Of a stretch of DNA of 64,000 bases, positions 48,400-59,624 are shown piece after piece. A program made the translations under genes and the position numbers. The stretch is taken from contig CAJINV010000002.1 in the NCBI GenBank assembly GCA_905178155.1, positions 11,138,634-11,202,633 of the forward strand. The letters run 5' to 3'. The DNA comes from Amoebophrya sp. A120 (lineage: Eukaryota > Sar > Dinophyceae > Syndiniales > Amoebophryaceae). How positions within the stretch are numbered: position 1 is the stretch's first letter; each line of letters opens with the position of its first letter. Under the pieces are notes generated by a model that saw only the letters and a program-made list of their open reading frames with translations, searched no databases and was not told the DNA's origin.

Positions 48400-51300
48400 A
48401 TGAAGCCAACCAAATCGAGTCCCCCTGGACTGCCGTCGGAGCCTGCTTCTTCATCGTCGCGTGGAGCTGCCTTGATGTCCGCGCTGGACATTATGCATTC
48501 CGACGGAAAAGAACATAGCCGGCACGATGAGAAGTTGTCCTTGTCTCGTAGTGCGACTAGCGCTAGCGCTGCAACCACAAGCAAGCCGACCACAGCCCAA
48601 CTGGAGCGCGAAATTTCTGCGAACCAAGAGAGCCTGTATCGCGCACGGATTGCGGGGCCGCTGCGAGCCGACCTTCGTGTGAAGGAGGCGCAGCTAAAGC
48701 ACGTTACTAAGCAGCTGCAAAATGTGCTGAAGGAGCATGAGGATCTCGTTTTCGAGAAAAAGTTCCTGCATGAAAAGTACCACCTGCAGGGGGCTGAGGC
48801 TCGGGAGGCCATTACGAGCTTGCAGCGCAAGAACAAAAGACTCACAGAGCGGGCAAACGGAACAAGTAGCGGTGGAGTTGTGGGCGGACCGGCTGCCGCT
48901 CCGAGTGGAGCAAGAACCACTCCAGACGTCGCTCTTGGTGTTAGCCCACCCTCACCAAATTCTCCAGGAAGGCGGGGTCGAGTCACGTTTCCCACCGCCT
49001 CCGGCCGCGGACCCGCGGGAGCTCGTGGTCTGGGGTCGCACACGGCGAGATCTGCGTCTTTTTCCACGACTACGACGACCACCCGACCAACAGGTCAGGC
49101 ATCTTCATCTCGAGTAAATTTCCGACCCCGCAGCGCGTCCCACGGAGGGACGACCGCTCTAGGAGCTGCAGGCTATAACGATGCCGACAACTTCCTCGAC
49201 GACGATTATGACACTTTTGACGAGGAACAAGCCAATTACGCCGGCACGCAAGAACTACATTTCGGAGGCCAGCATTCGCAACTTCAGGCGGCGACCACGA
49301 GCCCCGGAAGAAGTGGGGGATCCGGATCCTTTCCTGCCGGAAAAGCGGTGCTCAACACGGGCCAGCGGCAGAAACCGAACTGGAGCCGCACCCATCTGCT
49401 GAACCAGCAGCAGATGGCGAAGATGCAGGATGAGTTCAAACAGCTTCTGGCGACGCACGAGCACTACGTCTCGATTTTCACGGATTTGCTGCGGAAAAAG
49501 GATTTTTTGGTGGACAAGATCCAGACGGATTCCTCTCAAGCGCTGCAGCGGATCCAGGAGGACGAAAACGCAAAGCGGATGCGGCTGGAACGGATTTTAC
49601 GGAGCTGTCAGGATTGAAATTAACAAAGTTGAAAGAATTTGTGATGCGTAAAATCTATACCAGTTGGACACACAGTTTCCAATCGGCAAATGACAAATTT
49701 TCCTGGCCTCTGAAGCAAGTCTGTCATGCTGTTTAGGACAAGATGGCTCAGCCATTGGCTGCTCCCTGTCATGCTAGTCAGCTGCCCAATTCTTGACCCT
49801 TGTCAGCACTAGAATCCGCCTCCCTTGCGCCTTCTGCAATAGAGTCAGTCTTTGTGTCGCATTTTATGCATGACAAAGCGTATATTTGTGTTTCAACTTT
49901 GTCGATTTCGAACCTGACACATCCATAGATTTTGGAAGAGGAAAAGCGGCTCATCGAGGCCGAGTGCAGCGCCTTTCTGGCCCAGCGGGAAGTGGAGTGG
50001 GAGGAGGAAAAAAAGCAGATCGACGTGCGCGTCAAGGCTTGGGAGAATGAGGTTGCCCAACTGAAAAAGAAGCTGCAGAACGACCGCGAAGCGCACGTGC
50101 TGGAGGTAGAGCACTGGAAACGGAAACACAGCTACTACAAAGACCGGTTTGGAGAGGCCGAACAGGAGCTGAAAGAACAACTGGACACGGCAAAAAAAGC
50201 GGAGCAGATCGCCGCATCCAAAACCGCGGGCATTGAGGTATAAGTACTTTTCATCTTCATGGTCATCCGATTTCAACAACGACGTTCATACTCAAAGCAC
50301 AGTCGATAGAAGGGTGATATGCACGTTCTTCGTTCTGCATTATTTCATCACGCCGCCTGGAAAAGTTGTGTGCGTTCTTCATTGGATGTGGAGATTGTGA
50401 GCTGAGTTTTTTCTTCCTCGTTTCGCAGGCGAAGTGTCACCAGATCGAGGAGAAGTTACGGCGTGAGCACGGCGAGAAGTTGACTGAAGCCGTGGCGAAA
50501 GAGGCGAAGCGCCAGGACTTGCGGCTCGAGAACGCGCTGTCCGCACTGAAGATCGAGCATGAATCCGAAAAGGTCGATCGCCAGGCGCTGATGGACCGGG
50601 ACAAGCAACAGGCGCTCCGGGAGCTGGACCTGGCCAAAAACATGGAAGCGCAGGAACTCTTGCACCAGAAGGAGGAAGCGACGCAAAAAATGCTCACAGA
50701 CAAGGAGCACGAGCTGGCAGCGGCCAAAACGCAAATCAAAAAGGAGTTCGCGGACAACCTGCAGCAGGCACGCAGGGAGTGGGAAGAAAATCGAAGGAAA
50801 GCCGAGGAGGAAGAAAGAAAGAGGTAAAGACGATTCTTTTGCTGATGCTCATACAACATGTCGCGATAGACAACATGGAGTGCCGTTTAGTAGATTCTTT
50901 TGCGAAAGGAAGATAAAGAACGCAAGCGACATCATCATGCAGTTTTATTTTGTACGAGTGAAAAACTTTGATTTTTTCAAGAAAGTAGTTCTCGTTCTTG
51001 TTTGTTGTGGTAGGTCAGAAGAAGTGGCGCGCATGAAGACGCGGGAGCAGCATTTGGCCATCCAGGAACTAACGGCGCACCACGAACTCGCAATGGCGAC
51101 TGCGCATGGAGACTTGATTGAGAAGGCAGAGACAGCTCGCCGGGAAAAAGACGAAGAGGAGCGGAAGCGCCGGGACTTGGAGCGGCAAAAAGAGGAGAGT
51201 GAGTTCACGCTGCAGAAGCAGATCAAGGAACTGCAACGCCGCCTCAATCTGTGGGTCCACGGCTACGCCAGCGTGAAGCACCTCAAGGTAGCGCAAGAAG

Positions 51301-51407
51301 CCTTCCGACGGGCCTTAACGAGTGATCCAACGCTAAGACGATTGCCATCATTGACGGAGCGCTATGACGAACAGTCCTTCACAGAGAAGGTTAATCGAGA
51401 GCTGTAG
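48400..51407 (+). CDS. Coiled-coil protein, 763 aa
   Basis: Exons 48400-49593, 49929-50237, 50429-50823 and 51014-51407 total 2292 nt and close in frame. Residues about 65-150 form a first coiled coil (AQLEREISANQESLYRARI, QLKHVTKQLQNVLKEHEDL). Residues about 150-320 are low-complexity with SGRGPAGARG-type stretches. From about 330 to 730 the chain is almost continuous charged coiled coil (MQDEFKQLLATHEHYVSIF, EWEEEKKQIDVRVKAWENEV, ARREWEENRRKAEEEERKR). The C-terminus is SDPTLRRLPSLTERYDE and beyond. A cytoskeletal or centrosomal/basal-body role fits the architecture, and SAS-4 lies about 9 kb upstream, but I do not recognise the family. The first intron is a TIR element (listed separately); the second and third are GT-AG (50238-50428, 50824-51013). 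Confidence 0.85.
49594..49928 (+). mobile_element. TIR intron (introner-like element), 335 nt
   Basis: Direct repeat ATTTT at 49594-49598 and 49929-49933. Inside it, GTCAGG-led 28-base inverted repeats at 49607-49634 and 49891-49918 match at 24 of 28 positions, share the core ACAAAGTTGAAA, and are followed inward by TTTGTGATGCG (49638-49648) and its partner ATGCATGACAAA (49866-49877). Excision joins GAA CGG to ATT TTG GAA in frame within the coiled coil. If the 3' border is put after CCATAG, the 5' border is AT rather than GT. Confidence 0.85.
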
Positions 51408-52200
51408 AAATGAGCTTGGAATAAACCTCCTCGCCGTCCAGATGATTGCTTTCGTCGTGGTGTAGGTGTGAAATACGATCTTTCTTGCTGTTTGAGATGT
51501 TGTTTCAGATGGAAAGGTCGAGGCACGACTTCGCACGCAGTGTGTTTGCACAAGGACGAAGGAACACAAATCTCGCCCGAGTCCAAGACGAAGACCAAGA
51601 GGTTCAGGTGTCGTTCTGGAGCAGTTATTCTTTACAGTTTTCCCACAAAGAGTAAGTCACTTTGTCATTGATCAGCTTCATGATGTTAAGTCAAGGAGAT
51701 CCCTCGAAGGCAAAAAATTTAAAGATTTAGGCGGCTCCTGTGTCTCCACATTTTCCACCGTCACTACAGTAAAATTTGGTTCCGCGCAGTGTCGGCAGAG
51801 CAAATCCAAATCTCCCCTTCTGAGAACACGATCTTGATCCTCAACTAAAAACGATCCAGGGATGTGGTAGCGATCACGTCTTTCGTGATGAGAAGTGAAA
51901 TTTTGTCCGACACGAAATCGCCGTTCCATCTTTCTGATTCAAAATTTAGATCCGCTTTTCATCGCTTGCGCAGATCACAAAAACAAGACCAACGAGGACT
52001 CGTGGTGGCGCAAGACGCAAAGCGTGTTTAGGGAACGAAGTAGTCTGATGTTTCAGGATTTCATGGGAAAAAGCATTTCTGTGCTCTGATAAACAGGAAC
52101 TAGCGATTTGCTGTACTTGCACTTTGGTTGCAAGCACTTTGCACTTGGAATTTCTCTTCCTTACTGAGTCGTCGTTCTTTTGCGACAAAAACCTGGCAAG
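51408..52200. other. Intergenic between the coiled-coil gene and HSP90
   Basis: No long frame. The bases just before the HSP90 start read CCTGGCAAG then ATGGCGG, so an AG usable for trans-splicing abuts the start codon; no spliced-leader gene is present in the window. Confidence 0.5.
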
Positions 52201-55200
52201 ATGGCGGAGACCTTCGCATTCAACGCTGATATTCAGCAGTTGATGTCCTTAATCATCAACACCTTTTACTCCAACAAGGAGATCTTCCTGCGTGAGTTGA
52301 TTTCCAACGCTTCCGATGCGCTGGATAAGATCCGCTACGAGTCCATCACGGACCCGGAGAAGATTGAGTCCCAGCCGAACTTCTTCATCAAGATCATTCC
52401 GGACAAGACCAACTCCACGCTGACCATCGAAGACTCCGGGATTGGTATGACCAAGAACGAGCTGGTCAACAACTTGGGTACGCTTTTGCGCTTCACCTTT
52501 TTTTTACTTCCTGCGCGTTTGCCTGGAGCTCGTGATTGTCGCTTCAAGCGACTTGTTTTCAGATTCTTTAAATTGCCTATGACTGCTGGACCTCAAGCAT
52601 CAGGCGAAGATTGTGATTTTGTCGTTTGTTTTTTGTTGTATGTGCCCTCATCAAGGAAGCCATTGTGTAACTATTTAATTTACAACCACAGGTACGATCG
52701 CGAAGTCCGGAACCAAGGCCTTTATGGAGGCTATGTCCGCTGGTGGCGATGTTTCCATGATCGGTCAGTTCGGCGTGGGTTTCTACTCCGCCTACCTGGT
52801 TGCCGACAAGGTGCAAGTCGTTTCCCGCAACAACGACGATGAACAGTACATCTGGGAATCCGCGGCCGGTGGGTCCTTTACCGTGGTCAAGGACACCGAG
52901 CAGGTGTTCGGTGAAGTCAAGCGCGGAACCAAGATCGTCTGCCACCTAAAGGAGGACATGACGGAGTTCCTGGAGGAGCGCCGCCTGAAGGACCTGGTCA
53001 AGAAGCACTCCGAGTTCATCGGATTCCCGATCGAGCTGTACATCGAGAAGTCCGAGGAGAAGGAGGTATAAATTGTGTCGCGTTTTTCTTTTTTTGCGGC
53101 AAGTTTCAGCTACAGGAGTGAAAATGTTTGCTAGCCAAATCGATCTGAGAAGCCAGTCTGGCAGTCAGCAGGGAAAATATCAATCCGTAAAAATTGTAAA
53201 TAGGTCACGGACTCCGAGGATGAGGAGGAAGAGAAGAAAGAGGACGAGGAGAAGGAAGGTGACGAGCCGAAGGTCGAGGAAGTGGACGAGGAGAAGGAGA
53301 AAGAGGAGAAGGCCAAGAAGACCAAGAAGGTCAAGCAAATCTCCCACGAGTGGGAACAGCTGAACAAGACCAAGCCGATCTGGATGCGCAAGCCGGATGA
53401 GGTCACCAACGAGGACTACGCTGCCTTCTACAAGGGCCTGTCCAACGATTGGGAGGATCATTTGGCCGTACAATTTTTAGTTTATTGATTCACGTGATTT
53501 GAGTCGTGAACGAGACAGTCAGTAATCGTAAAGTGGGCAGTGATATCGATGATTTCTCTCGCGATGCTCATCTTCCCCACGTCTCCTTTGTTCACGTGGA
53601 GACGCGGGTCCTATGCCATCGCTACACCAAAATGGATGTTTCTTCCATGCAAGAGATTCTGAGATTTCGGTGAATCTCTTGTCCATATGGCTTCCGACAT
53701 TTCTTTTGCTACGTATGTGTACTCGTATGGAAACTACCGTGGCTGAAGACGCCTGCGCCATCTACAGATCGTGTAGTAACAAGTCGGCTCGTCTGTGTCG
53801 CTCCACTAAGTATTGATTCGAAGGAGCACCACCTCGAAATGCAACACGATAAGTACTTCTTTGTTGTTTGCAGTTCTCCAAAACTTGACTTTATTGTTTG
53901 CAGTTCTTGCACAGTCAGTGTGAATGTCCGATAATTCCAACATGAACAGGTCAAGCACTTCTCTGTCGAGGGGCAGTTGGAGTTCAAGGCATTGCTGTTC
54001 GTCCCGCGCCGGGCTCCGTTCGACATGTTCGAACAGAAGAAGAAGCGCAACAACATCAAGCTGTACGTGCGCCGTGTCTTCATTATGGACGACTGCGAGG
54101 ACATCATCCCGGAGTGGTTGTCCTTCGTCAAGGGTGTCGTCGACTCTGAGGATTTGCCGTTGAACATTTCTCGTGAGACCCTGCAGCAGAACAAGATCCT
54201 GCGCGTCATCAAGAAGAACTTGGTCAAGAAGTGCCTGGAAATGTTCGCCGAAATCGCGGAGAACAACGAAGACTACAAAAAGTTCTACGAGCAGTTCTCC
54301 AAGAACTTGAAGCTCGGTATCCACGAGGACTCCACCAACCGCAACAAGGTCGCGGAGCTGATGCGTTACCAAACCTCCAAATCCGGCGATGACCTCATCT
54401 CCCTGAAGGAATACGTCGACCGCATGAAGGAAGGCCAAGAAGACATTTACTACATCACTGGCGAATGCGTCGCGGCCGTGGACGCGTCTCCGTTCATCGA
54501 GACCTTGAAGAAGAAGGGCCTTGAGGTAATCTATAGCCTTTTCTTCTCTGTGTTTGGCGCTTCAAATGCATGTGTGATACTAAAAAAAAAGAGCAAACGA
54601 AGATGGAAGAACCATTACCATCGGTAGCGAATTTGGCTTAGCGATTGGTGATCCTGCTGTAGTATTTTGATGACCCACTAACTTCTTAGTCATCCTACGG
54701 TGAAACTCTACTCTCAGGTGTTGTACATGGTTGACCCAATCGACGAGTACTGCGTCCAGCAGTTGAAGGAATTCGACGGTAAGAAGTTGAAGTCAGTCAC
54801 CAAGGAGGGCTTGGACCTGGAGGACGAGGACGAGAAGAAGAAGTTGGAGGAGCAGAAGGCTTCCTTCGAATCCCTCTGCAAGCTGATCAAGGAGGTGCTC
54901 GGCGACAAGGTCGAGAAGGTGATGGTCTCCAACCGCGTCAGCGAGTCTCCGTGCGTGCTGGTCACTTCCGAGTACGGCTGGTCCGCCAACATGGAACGTA
55001 TCATGAAGGCCCAGGCGCTCCGCGATTCGAGCATGACCTCCTACATGGTCAGCAAGAAGACCATGGAGTTGAACCCGAACCACGCGATCATGAAGGAACT
55101 TCTCGCGAAGGCCACCGCCGACAAGGGTGACAAGACGGTGAAGGACTTGGTCTGGTTGCTCTTCGACACGTCCCTCCTGACGTCCGGCTTCAACCTCGAC

Positions 55201-55353
55201 GAGCCGACCCAGTTCGCTGGTCGCATTCACCGCATGATCAAGCTCGGCCTGTCTTTGGACGATGACGAGGATGAGGCGGATGAGGACTTGCCGCCGCTGG
55301 AGGAGGTCGAGGGAGCCGACGCAGAGGCTTCCAAGATGGAAGAGGTCGATTAA
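52201..55353 (+). CDS. HSP90: Cytosolic HSP90 molecular chaperone, 709 aa
   Basis: ATP-dependent chaperone that matures client proteins with co-chaperones in the cytosol. Exons 52201-52480, 52692-53065, 53204-53467, 53950-54525 and 54718-55353 give 2130 nt in frame, a normal length for the cytosolic form. N-terminal GHKL ATPase motifs are intact: [17 protein letters not shown] (catalytic Glu32, Asn36), EDSGIGMT (Asp78) and [14 protein letters not shown] (118-131). A charged D/E/K-rich linker follows (about 218-262), then the middle domain ([20 protein letters not shown]) and the dimerisation domain. The chain ends in MEEVD, the TPR co-chaperone docking tail that marks the cytosolic form. No targeting peptide. 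All four introns are GT-AG and every downstream exon begins with GT. It is the best-conserved gene here and the most useful for placing the organism. Confidence 0.98.
53860..53910. repeat. ~29-bp tandem repeat in HSP90 intron 3
   Basis: CTTTGTTGTTTGCAGTTCT and CTTTATTGTTTGCAGTTCT lie 29 bases apart, each with a good-looking TTTGCAG acceptor. The acceptor that keeps the HSP90 frame is further on, at 53949 (AACAG). Confidence 0.7.
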
Positions 55354-56513
55354 GCGCACATAACGGGGGTGCTTTGCGAACTCGAGTCTTGAAATGTCAG
55401 GTGTTTCACGAATGGTTCTTTATGCTCCCAGATTAGGGTTGCAAGCACGGAGTTACGTTTTGGGTTGCGATAGATTGCTGATCTTGCCATTGCCGCGCCG
55501 TGAAAATGAATTGCAAGTCGTCTGATTTGGTGACACAAAGTAGAATGAACCGACAATGCACAAATAGCGGGAACAAGACGTCGTGGACTTCTACGTTCGT
55601 ATGAGGCTGACCTTTCCGCCGGCAATGTCTCCCTCTGTGATGCGCACGTTGTGGTCCTCTTTGCAAGATTTCGATTGTTACGTATTTCTGAAGATGCCCT
55701 AGATTTTCAACTAACTCTATTTAGATGAAGACAACTTCAACTACTTCCTTTGAAAGCCGCCGCACACTAGATTCCTCTGCCTGCAGACAGTTGGCCCGCC
55801 GATTTATTGGCATGCGAGAGGTCGTTCTTTTGGTTCAATGGTTGTGCAACTTCACTTCTTGGAGCCAAATTTCTCAACTTCACAAACCAACTTGCAATGT
55901 ACCTTTTACGAAACACGAAGGAAAAAAAGTAGATATTATGTGAGAGCAGGACGCAGTGGAAGTGGTAGCTCCATAACCATACCGCCGCTCCCGCGAGTGC
56001 CTGCTATTCCTGTCCTGTCATCTTTATTGTGACCGTGTTCTTCGTCCAGAGAAATGAGAGTCCCAACACGTGTAGGTCGAAGTGCTTGAGAAGCAAGTGT
56101 GGTAGTAGAAGTCACTTTCCGTGTGGGCATCAGCTGCTGTAGTTCATCGCAGACATGAATGGTGTGAAGGAAGATTGAGCGGGAGCTGCACCACTATCTC
56201 TTCGATCTACTTTATCCGATTCCAATAGCGAGTAGATTCAGTCTTTCCTGCTGGTATACATCTCTGTCAGTCTCGGTCCGTCTGTCGTCGCCACTACTTC
56301 TTCCACGACTCGAATATGTAAGGATGGCCCGCCTGGAAAACCGTTCGCTTTCTCGCGGGCCCTACGTACCGTTTCGCTTTCTCGCGGGAACCCCGTCGTG
56401 ACGCGGGACCTCAGCCTTCGCGCGGCCTGCTTCGTGGGGTTCCAACGTCGAGAGCGGCCGCAAGTGCTTCCCAAGAACAGGCACCCAGCTGTAGAACGGT
56501 ACCAAGGGTTGCA
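55354..56513. other. Intergenic, nothing recognised
   Basis: Short frames only. The words CGTTTCGCTTTCTCGCGGG and CGTTCGCTTTCTCGCGGG near 56340-56390 form a small tandem duplication. Confidence 0.5.
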
Positions 56514-59500
56514 ATGGTAGCGACCTCGAAGTCGAACATGACTCCGCGATCCGGAAAGGTGTCGTTGTTGACCGGCGATTCGCACACCATTACCGGCGTG
56601 GATATTTCTATTTTGAACCCCCCAGGGCCAGGGGGCGGCTCCGGTGGAGAAGCGGAACGCACCGACAAGCTTAGCGCAGTGTCTTCGACCGCGAATCCCG
56701 ATTTCCCTAACTCGAGCGGCTGGAGCGACGGTCTACAGGGACGCGTGGGTAGCCAGAGCCACCAGCATACTATACCTATGCGGGAGCATCAGAAGATCTT
56801 GCTAGGCCGTGACATCGTAGTTCGCGCTGGAACCGCTGCTGAGCGTCGACATTTTGGAGCGATCTTTGGCGAGCATTGTGATGGAGGAATCATCGATAAT
56901 TGTGCGACAATCTGGTGCGCAGCCTGCGGGCGGGTGTGGTCGCGGGATGTTGTGCGGGAGCCGACGGCAAGCTTATTGCATCCTCGGTACGCTTCGGAGA
57001 GCGCGAACCTCTTCGATGGCCTGGGGAAGCCCGTGCAGGAGAAACTCAATCATCTCGCAGGCGCCTTTCTGACGAAGCCGCAGATCATAGGGAGAAGCCC
57101 CTTCGCGCCTGCCACAGAAGAGGCACAATGTCTCGCTGACGCCAGGGCCCTGTTCGTCACCGTGGTAAACCCGCTCGGTCTCCTTGTGCCTTTGGCCTGC
57201 GTCAACCGCTTTGCACCCGCCGTGACGCCGGCGCTTGCAGGAAACACCTCGCCGCGGTCCTCGAGTTGGTTTCGCGGTTATACGTCAAGACCATGCCGCT
57301 GCCCCTGTGGCGTCTTTGTCGGGTGGCAGTTGGAGGAAGAGCCGCCGCGGCACGAAGGCGCCTCGTCGAAGACCGATAGCGAATCTGGTCTTCAGACATC
57401 ATCAACAGGAAACGCAAGGTCCAATCTGTGGGAACAGGTTTCGCGTCCATTGGTATTTCGGACGACAGGCGAGGAAAGCTATGCGCTTCTCAGCAGCGGT
57501 GTGGGACCGTCGAAGAAGTATGGAGAAGCCGAATGCCGCATGTATGCAGCTGGTAGTTTTCCGAATGCGCCTATTGGCACGAAAGTTGTCGCGGGGTCGT
57601 GGTCAGGAACAACTCCTGCCTCCTTGGCGTTGACGCAATCCATACTGCAGTCTGTTGCGGTGGAGCGTAGCGAGCAGCGAACATTGTCTAATGTTGCCGA
57701 AACATCCTCTAGTGCTGATCCTTTATCTTTGCAGACGAAGTCGAAGGCGCTACCTGCAAGCAACGCAGCTGCGGCGTTTCCTTGCAGTCTGGGGCAAGCG
57801 CGGCAAGGCACAGCGGCACAGCAGATCCTGAAACAGGCACCGCAGGTCACGAGTGGTGGAGTCACGGAATCAACAACGGAAAACCGAAAAAACGAAGCTA
57901 CGCTCGCAAATCAAGATGCGGCAGACGCTGTCAATGTGATGGAGAGTGGCAACGTTTTGCAGTACGCAGGCCGCAGTGCGGACAAATTGCCCCCCTCCAG
58001 TGCTAAACGACCCATGCGGCGGCCCCCGCCGCTGTTGCTCCATGCTGACAGCGGAGAAGAGCAGTCGCCGAGCTCCGTTGGTGCAAGTGCGCCAGCCGAT
58101 ATGGATACAACCTCCACCGTCGATGCGAAAACACACGTCGGCGGACTTCCTTGCGTTCTGCTGCAAAGTGAAAGTATTGATCGACGACCTCATCGTGCTG
58201 TCAGCGAAAACAAGGCGACAAAAGCGCAGGTCGTCGCAGATACGGAGGAGACAACTAGAAGACTCGGAGTGTTAGCCAGCGGAGTCGAGTACAACGGAGC
58301 CAAAGGAGGTACTGAAGAAACTGCGGCTCCAAACGGTTCCTGTACAACCCCATTGGTTCCGAAGATTAAACCAGACACGGAAGAAGTCGAGCGAGCAGCC
58401 CCAGGAACTCCGACATCGAAGACGAAGCCGAAGAACGCTAACGGTAATGCAGCAGCTAGAGCTGCGCCAGCTCCATCGTTGTCATCGCGTGCGCGTCCGC
58501 GCGCTCGCCCAACAAGTGGCATCCGGCGCCAGATGCAGCGCGTGCTGGCAGCCGGCGCGATTGATGTCGGGGTAGCGCCCTCGTCGATAACAGCGGCTCA
58601 CAACACTAGCACAGGTCCTAGTAATTCTGCGACCGCAAACGGATCTGCACCTGCCCGGCACACGCAACACAATCGGGCCGTCTCTACTTCGAGTGCAGCT
58701 GTTAACGAAGGAGCCTCCAATGCGAAAAAGACGAAGTCAGCAAATAACGCTGCGCTCGAAGCAACTGCAACTAGTTCAGTTCTATCGACTTCGGCGTCTG
58801 ACATTCGCACCAAGTTGCGGACGCTGCTCTTCGCAGGAGCGCCGCCCGACGGTCGCCTGCCGAACGAACCTAATGGCCCTCCCTTGGCCCCGCAGCAACC
58901 GGCAATTGGGCGTGGACAGAACGTAGAGGGTGACAGGAACCGCGACATGACAGGTAAAGAGAAGCTGTGGGATCCAGGCTGCGTGAGATCACCGGAAAGG
59001 TCAACATTAGGAACTAAAGTAGCGACATGCTCTGCGCAAATCGCTGCTTCATCATTCAGTGGAGTGACATCAAGTTGTGAAGCCACATTTCAAGAAAGCC
59101 ATGACTGTACTACGCTGCCTTCGGAAGTGGTGCCTCCACCGATGAACCCCATCGCTTCTACTTCTGGAGCCCCGTCAGCGTGGCTCGGCAAGGAACCTTC
59201 GGTCCAAGATTTGCATCTCTTCAACGTTGCGCCCCCCACTGGAAGATCGATGCCGGTATCTGCAAGAGATCACAAAGTAGGAGGCCGCACTCCCAGCAGT
59301 GCCATCGGAGATTCGGGTGCTGTGCTTTTCCTAAACAAGACGCGGCGCTCCTCCGCTCTCATGCAAAGCCCGACGCCCGGCGCCTTCGGGACCACGAAGA
59401 CGAATGTCAAAGCGTTTCCTTCTTCTAGTGCCTCATCCTCTACTTCGTCCGCGCGTCTAACGAGGCGCTACACGACTGGTGGAAGCCATCTGTATCAGAG

Positions 59501-59624
59501 ACAAGTGACAATGCAAATGGTTCTTGTGGTGCTTGATCAGAAGGTAGAGGTAGTACAGTTGACACTGATTCTTGTAAAATCTCACCGTCGATGTCGAACT
59601 CGAAAGGGAACGCGAACGGTCTGA
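56514..59624 (+). CDS. CULT-domain (cereblon-type) zinc protein, ~1036 codons in this exon
   Basis: Residues about 128-300 match the CULT domain, the beta-tent fold known from cereblon and its secreted relatives. Landmarks in order: C135-x2-C138 (IWCAACGRVW), VVNPLG at 217-222, SSWFRGY at 250-256, a CRCPC cluster at 261-265, GW at 270-271, then LWEQVSRPLVF. The first (W252) and third (W271) aromatic-cage Trp are present, but the position of the second holds S258. CRCPC replaces the usual CxxC, so the second zinc pair is C265 with C261 or C263. No LON domain or DDB1-binding region is visible upstream, so this is not full cereblon. The remaining ~730 residues are low-complexity. The frame shifts or splices near 59480-59600, so the C-terminus shown here is unreliable. 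Confidence 0.72.
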   Translation: MVATSKSNMTPRSGKVSLLTGDSHTITGVDISILNPPGPGGGSGGEAERTDKLSAVSSTANPDFPNSSGWSDGLQGRVGSQSHQHTIPMREHQKILLGRDIVVRAGTAAERRHFGAIFGEHCDGGIIDNCATIWCAACGRVWSRDVVREPTASLLHPRYASESANLFDGLGKPVQEKLNHLAGAFLTKPQIIGRSPFAPATEEAQCLADARALFVTVVNPLGLLVPLACVNRFAPAVTPALAGNTSPRSSSWFRGYTSRPCRCPCGVFVGWQLEEEPPRHEGASSKTDSESGLQTSSTGNARSNLWEQVSRPLVFRTTGEESYALLSSGVGPSKKYGEAECRMYAAGSFPNAPIGTKVVAGSWSGTTPASLALTQSILQSVAVERSEQRTLSNVAETSSSADPLSLQTKSKALPASNAAAAFPCSLGQARQGTAAQQILKQAPQVTSGGVTESTTENRKNEATLANQDAADAVNVMESGNVLQYAGRSADKLPPSSAKRPMRRPPPLLLHADSGEEQSPSSVGASAPADMDTTSTVDAKTHVGGLPCVLLQSESIDRRPHRAVSENKATKAQVVADTEETTRRLGVLASGVEYNGAKGGTEETAAPNGSCTTPLVPKIKPDTEEVERAAPGTPTSKTKPKNANGNAAARAAPAPSLSSRARPRARPTSGIRRQMQRVLAAGAIDVGVAPSSITAAHNTSTGPSNSATANGSAPARHTQHNRAVSTSSAAVNEGASNAKKTKSANNAALEATATSSVLSTSASDIRTKLRTLLFAGAPPDGRLPNEPNGPPLAPQQPAIGRGQNVEGDRNRDMTGKEKLWDPGCVRSPERSTLGTKVATCSAQIAASSFSGVTSSCEATFQESHDCTTLPSEVVPPPMNPIASTSGAPSAWLGKEPSVQDLHLFNVAPPTGRSMPVSARDHKVGGRTPSSAIGDSGAVLFLNKTRRSSALMQSPTPGAFGTTKTNVKAFPSSSASSSTSSARLTRRYTTGGSHLYQRQVTMQMVLVVLDQKVEVVQLTLILVKSHRRCRTRKGTRTV

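Noticed and set aside
51446-51929. Short ORFs between the coiled-coil gene and HSP90
   Set aside because: All are under 85 codons, overlap on both strands and show no motif.
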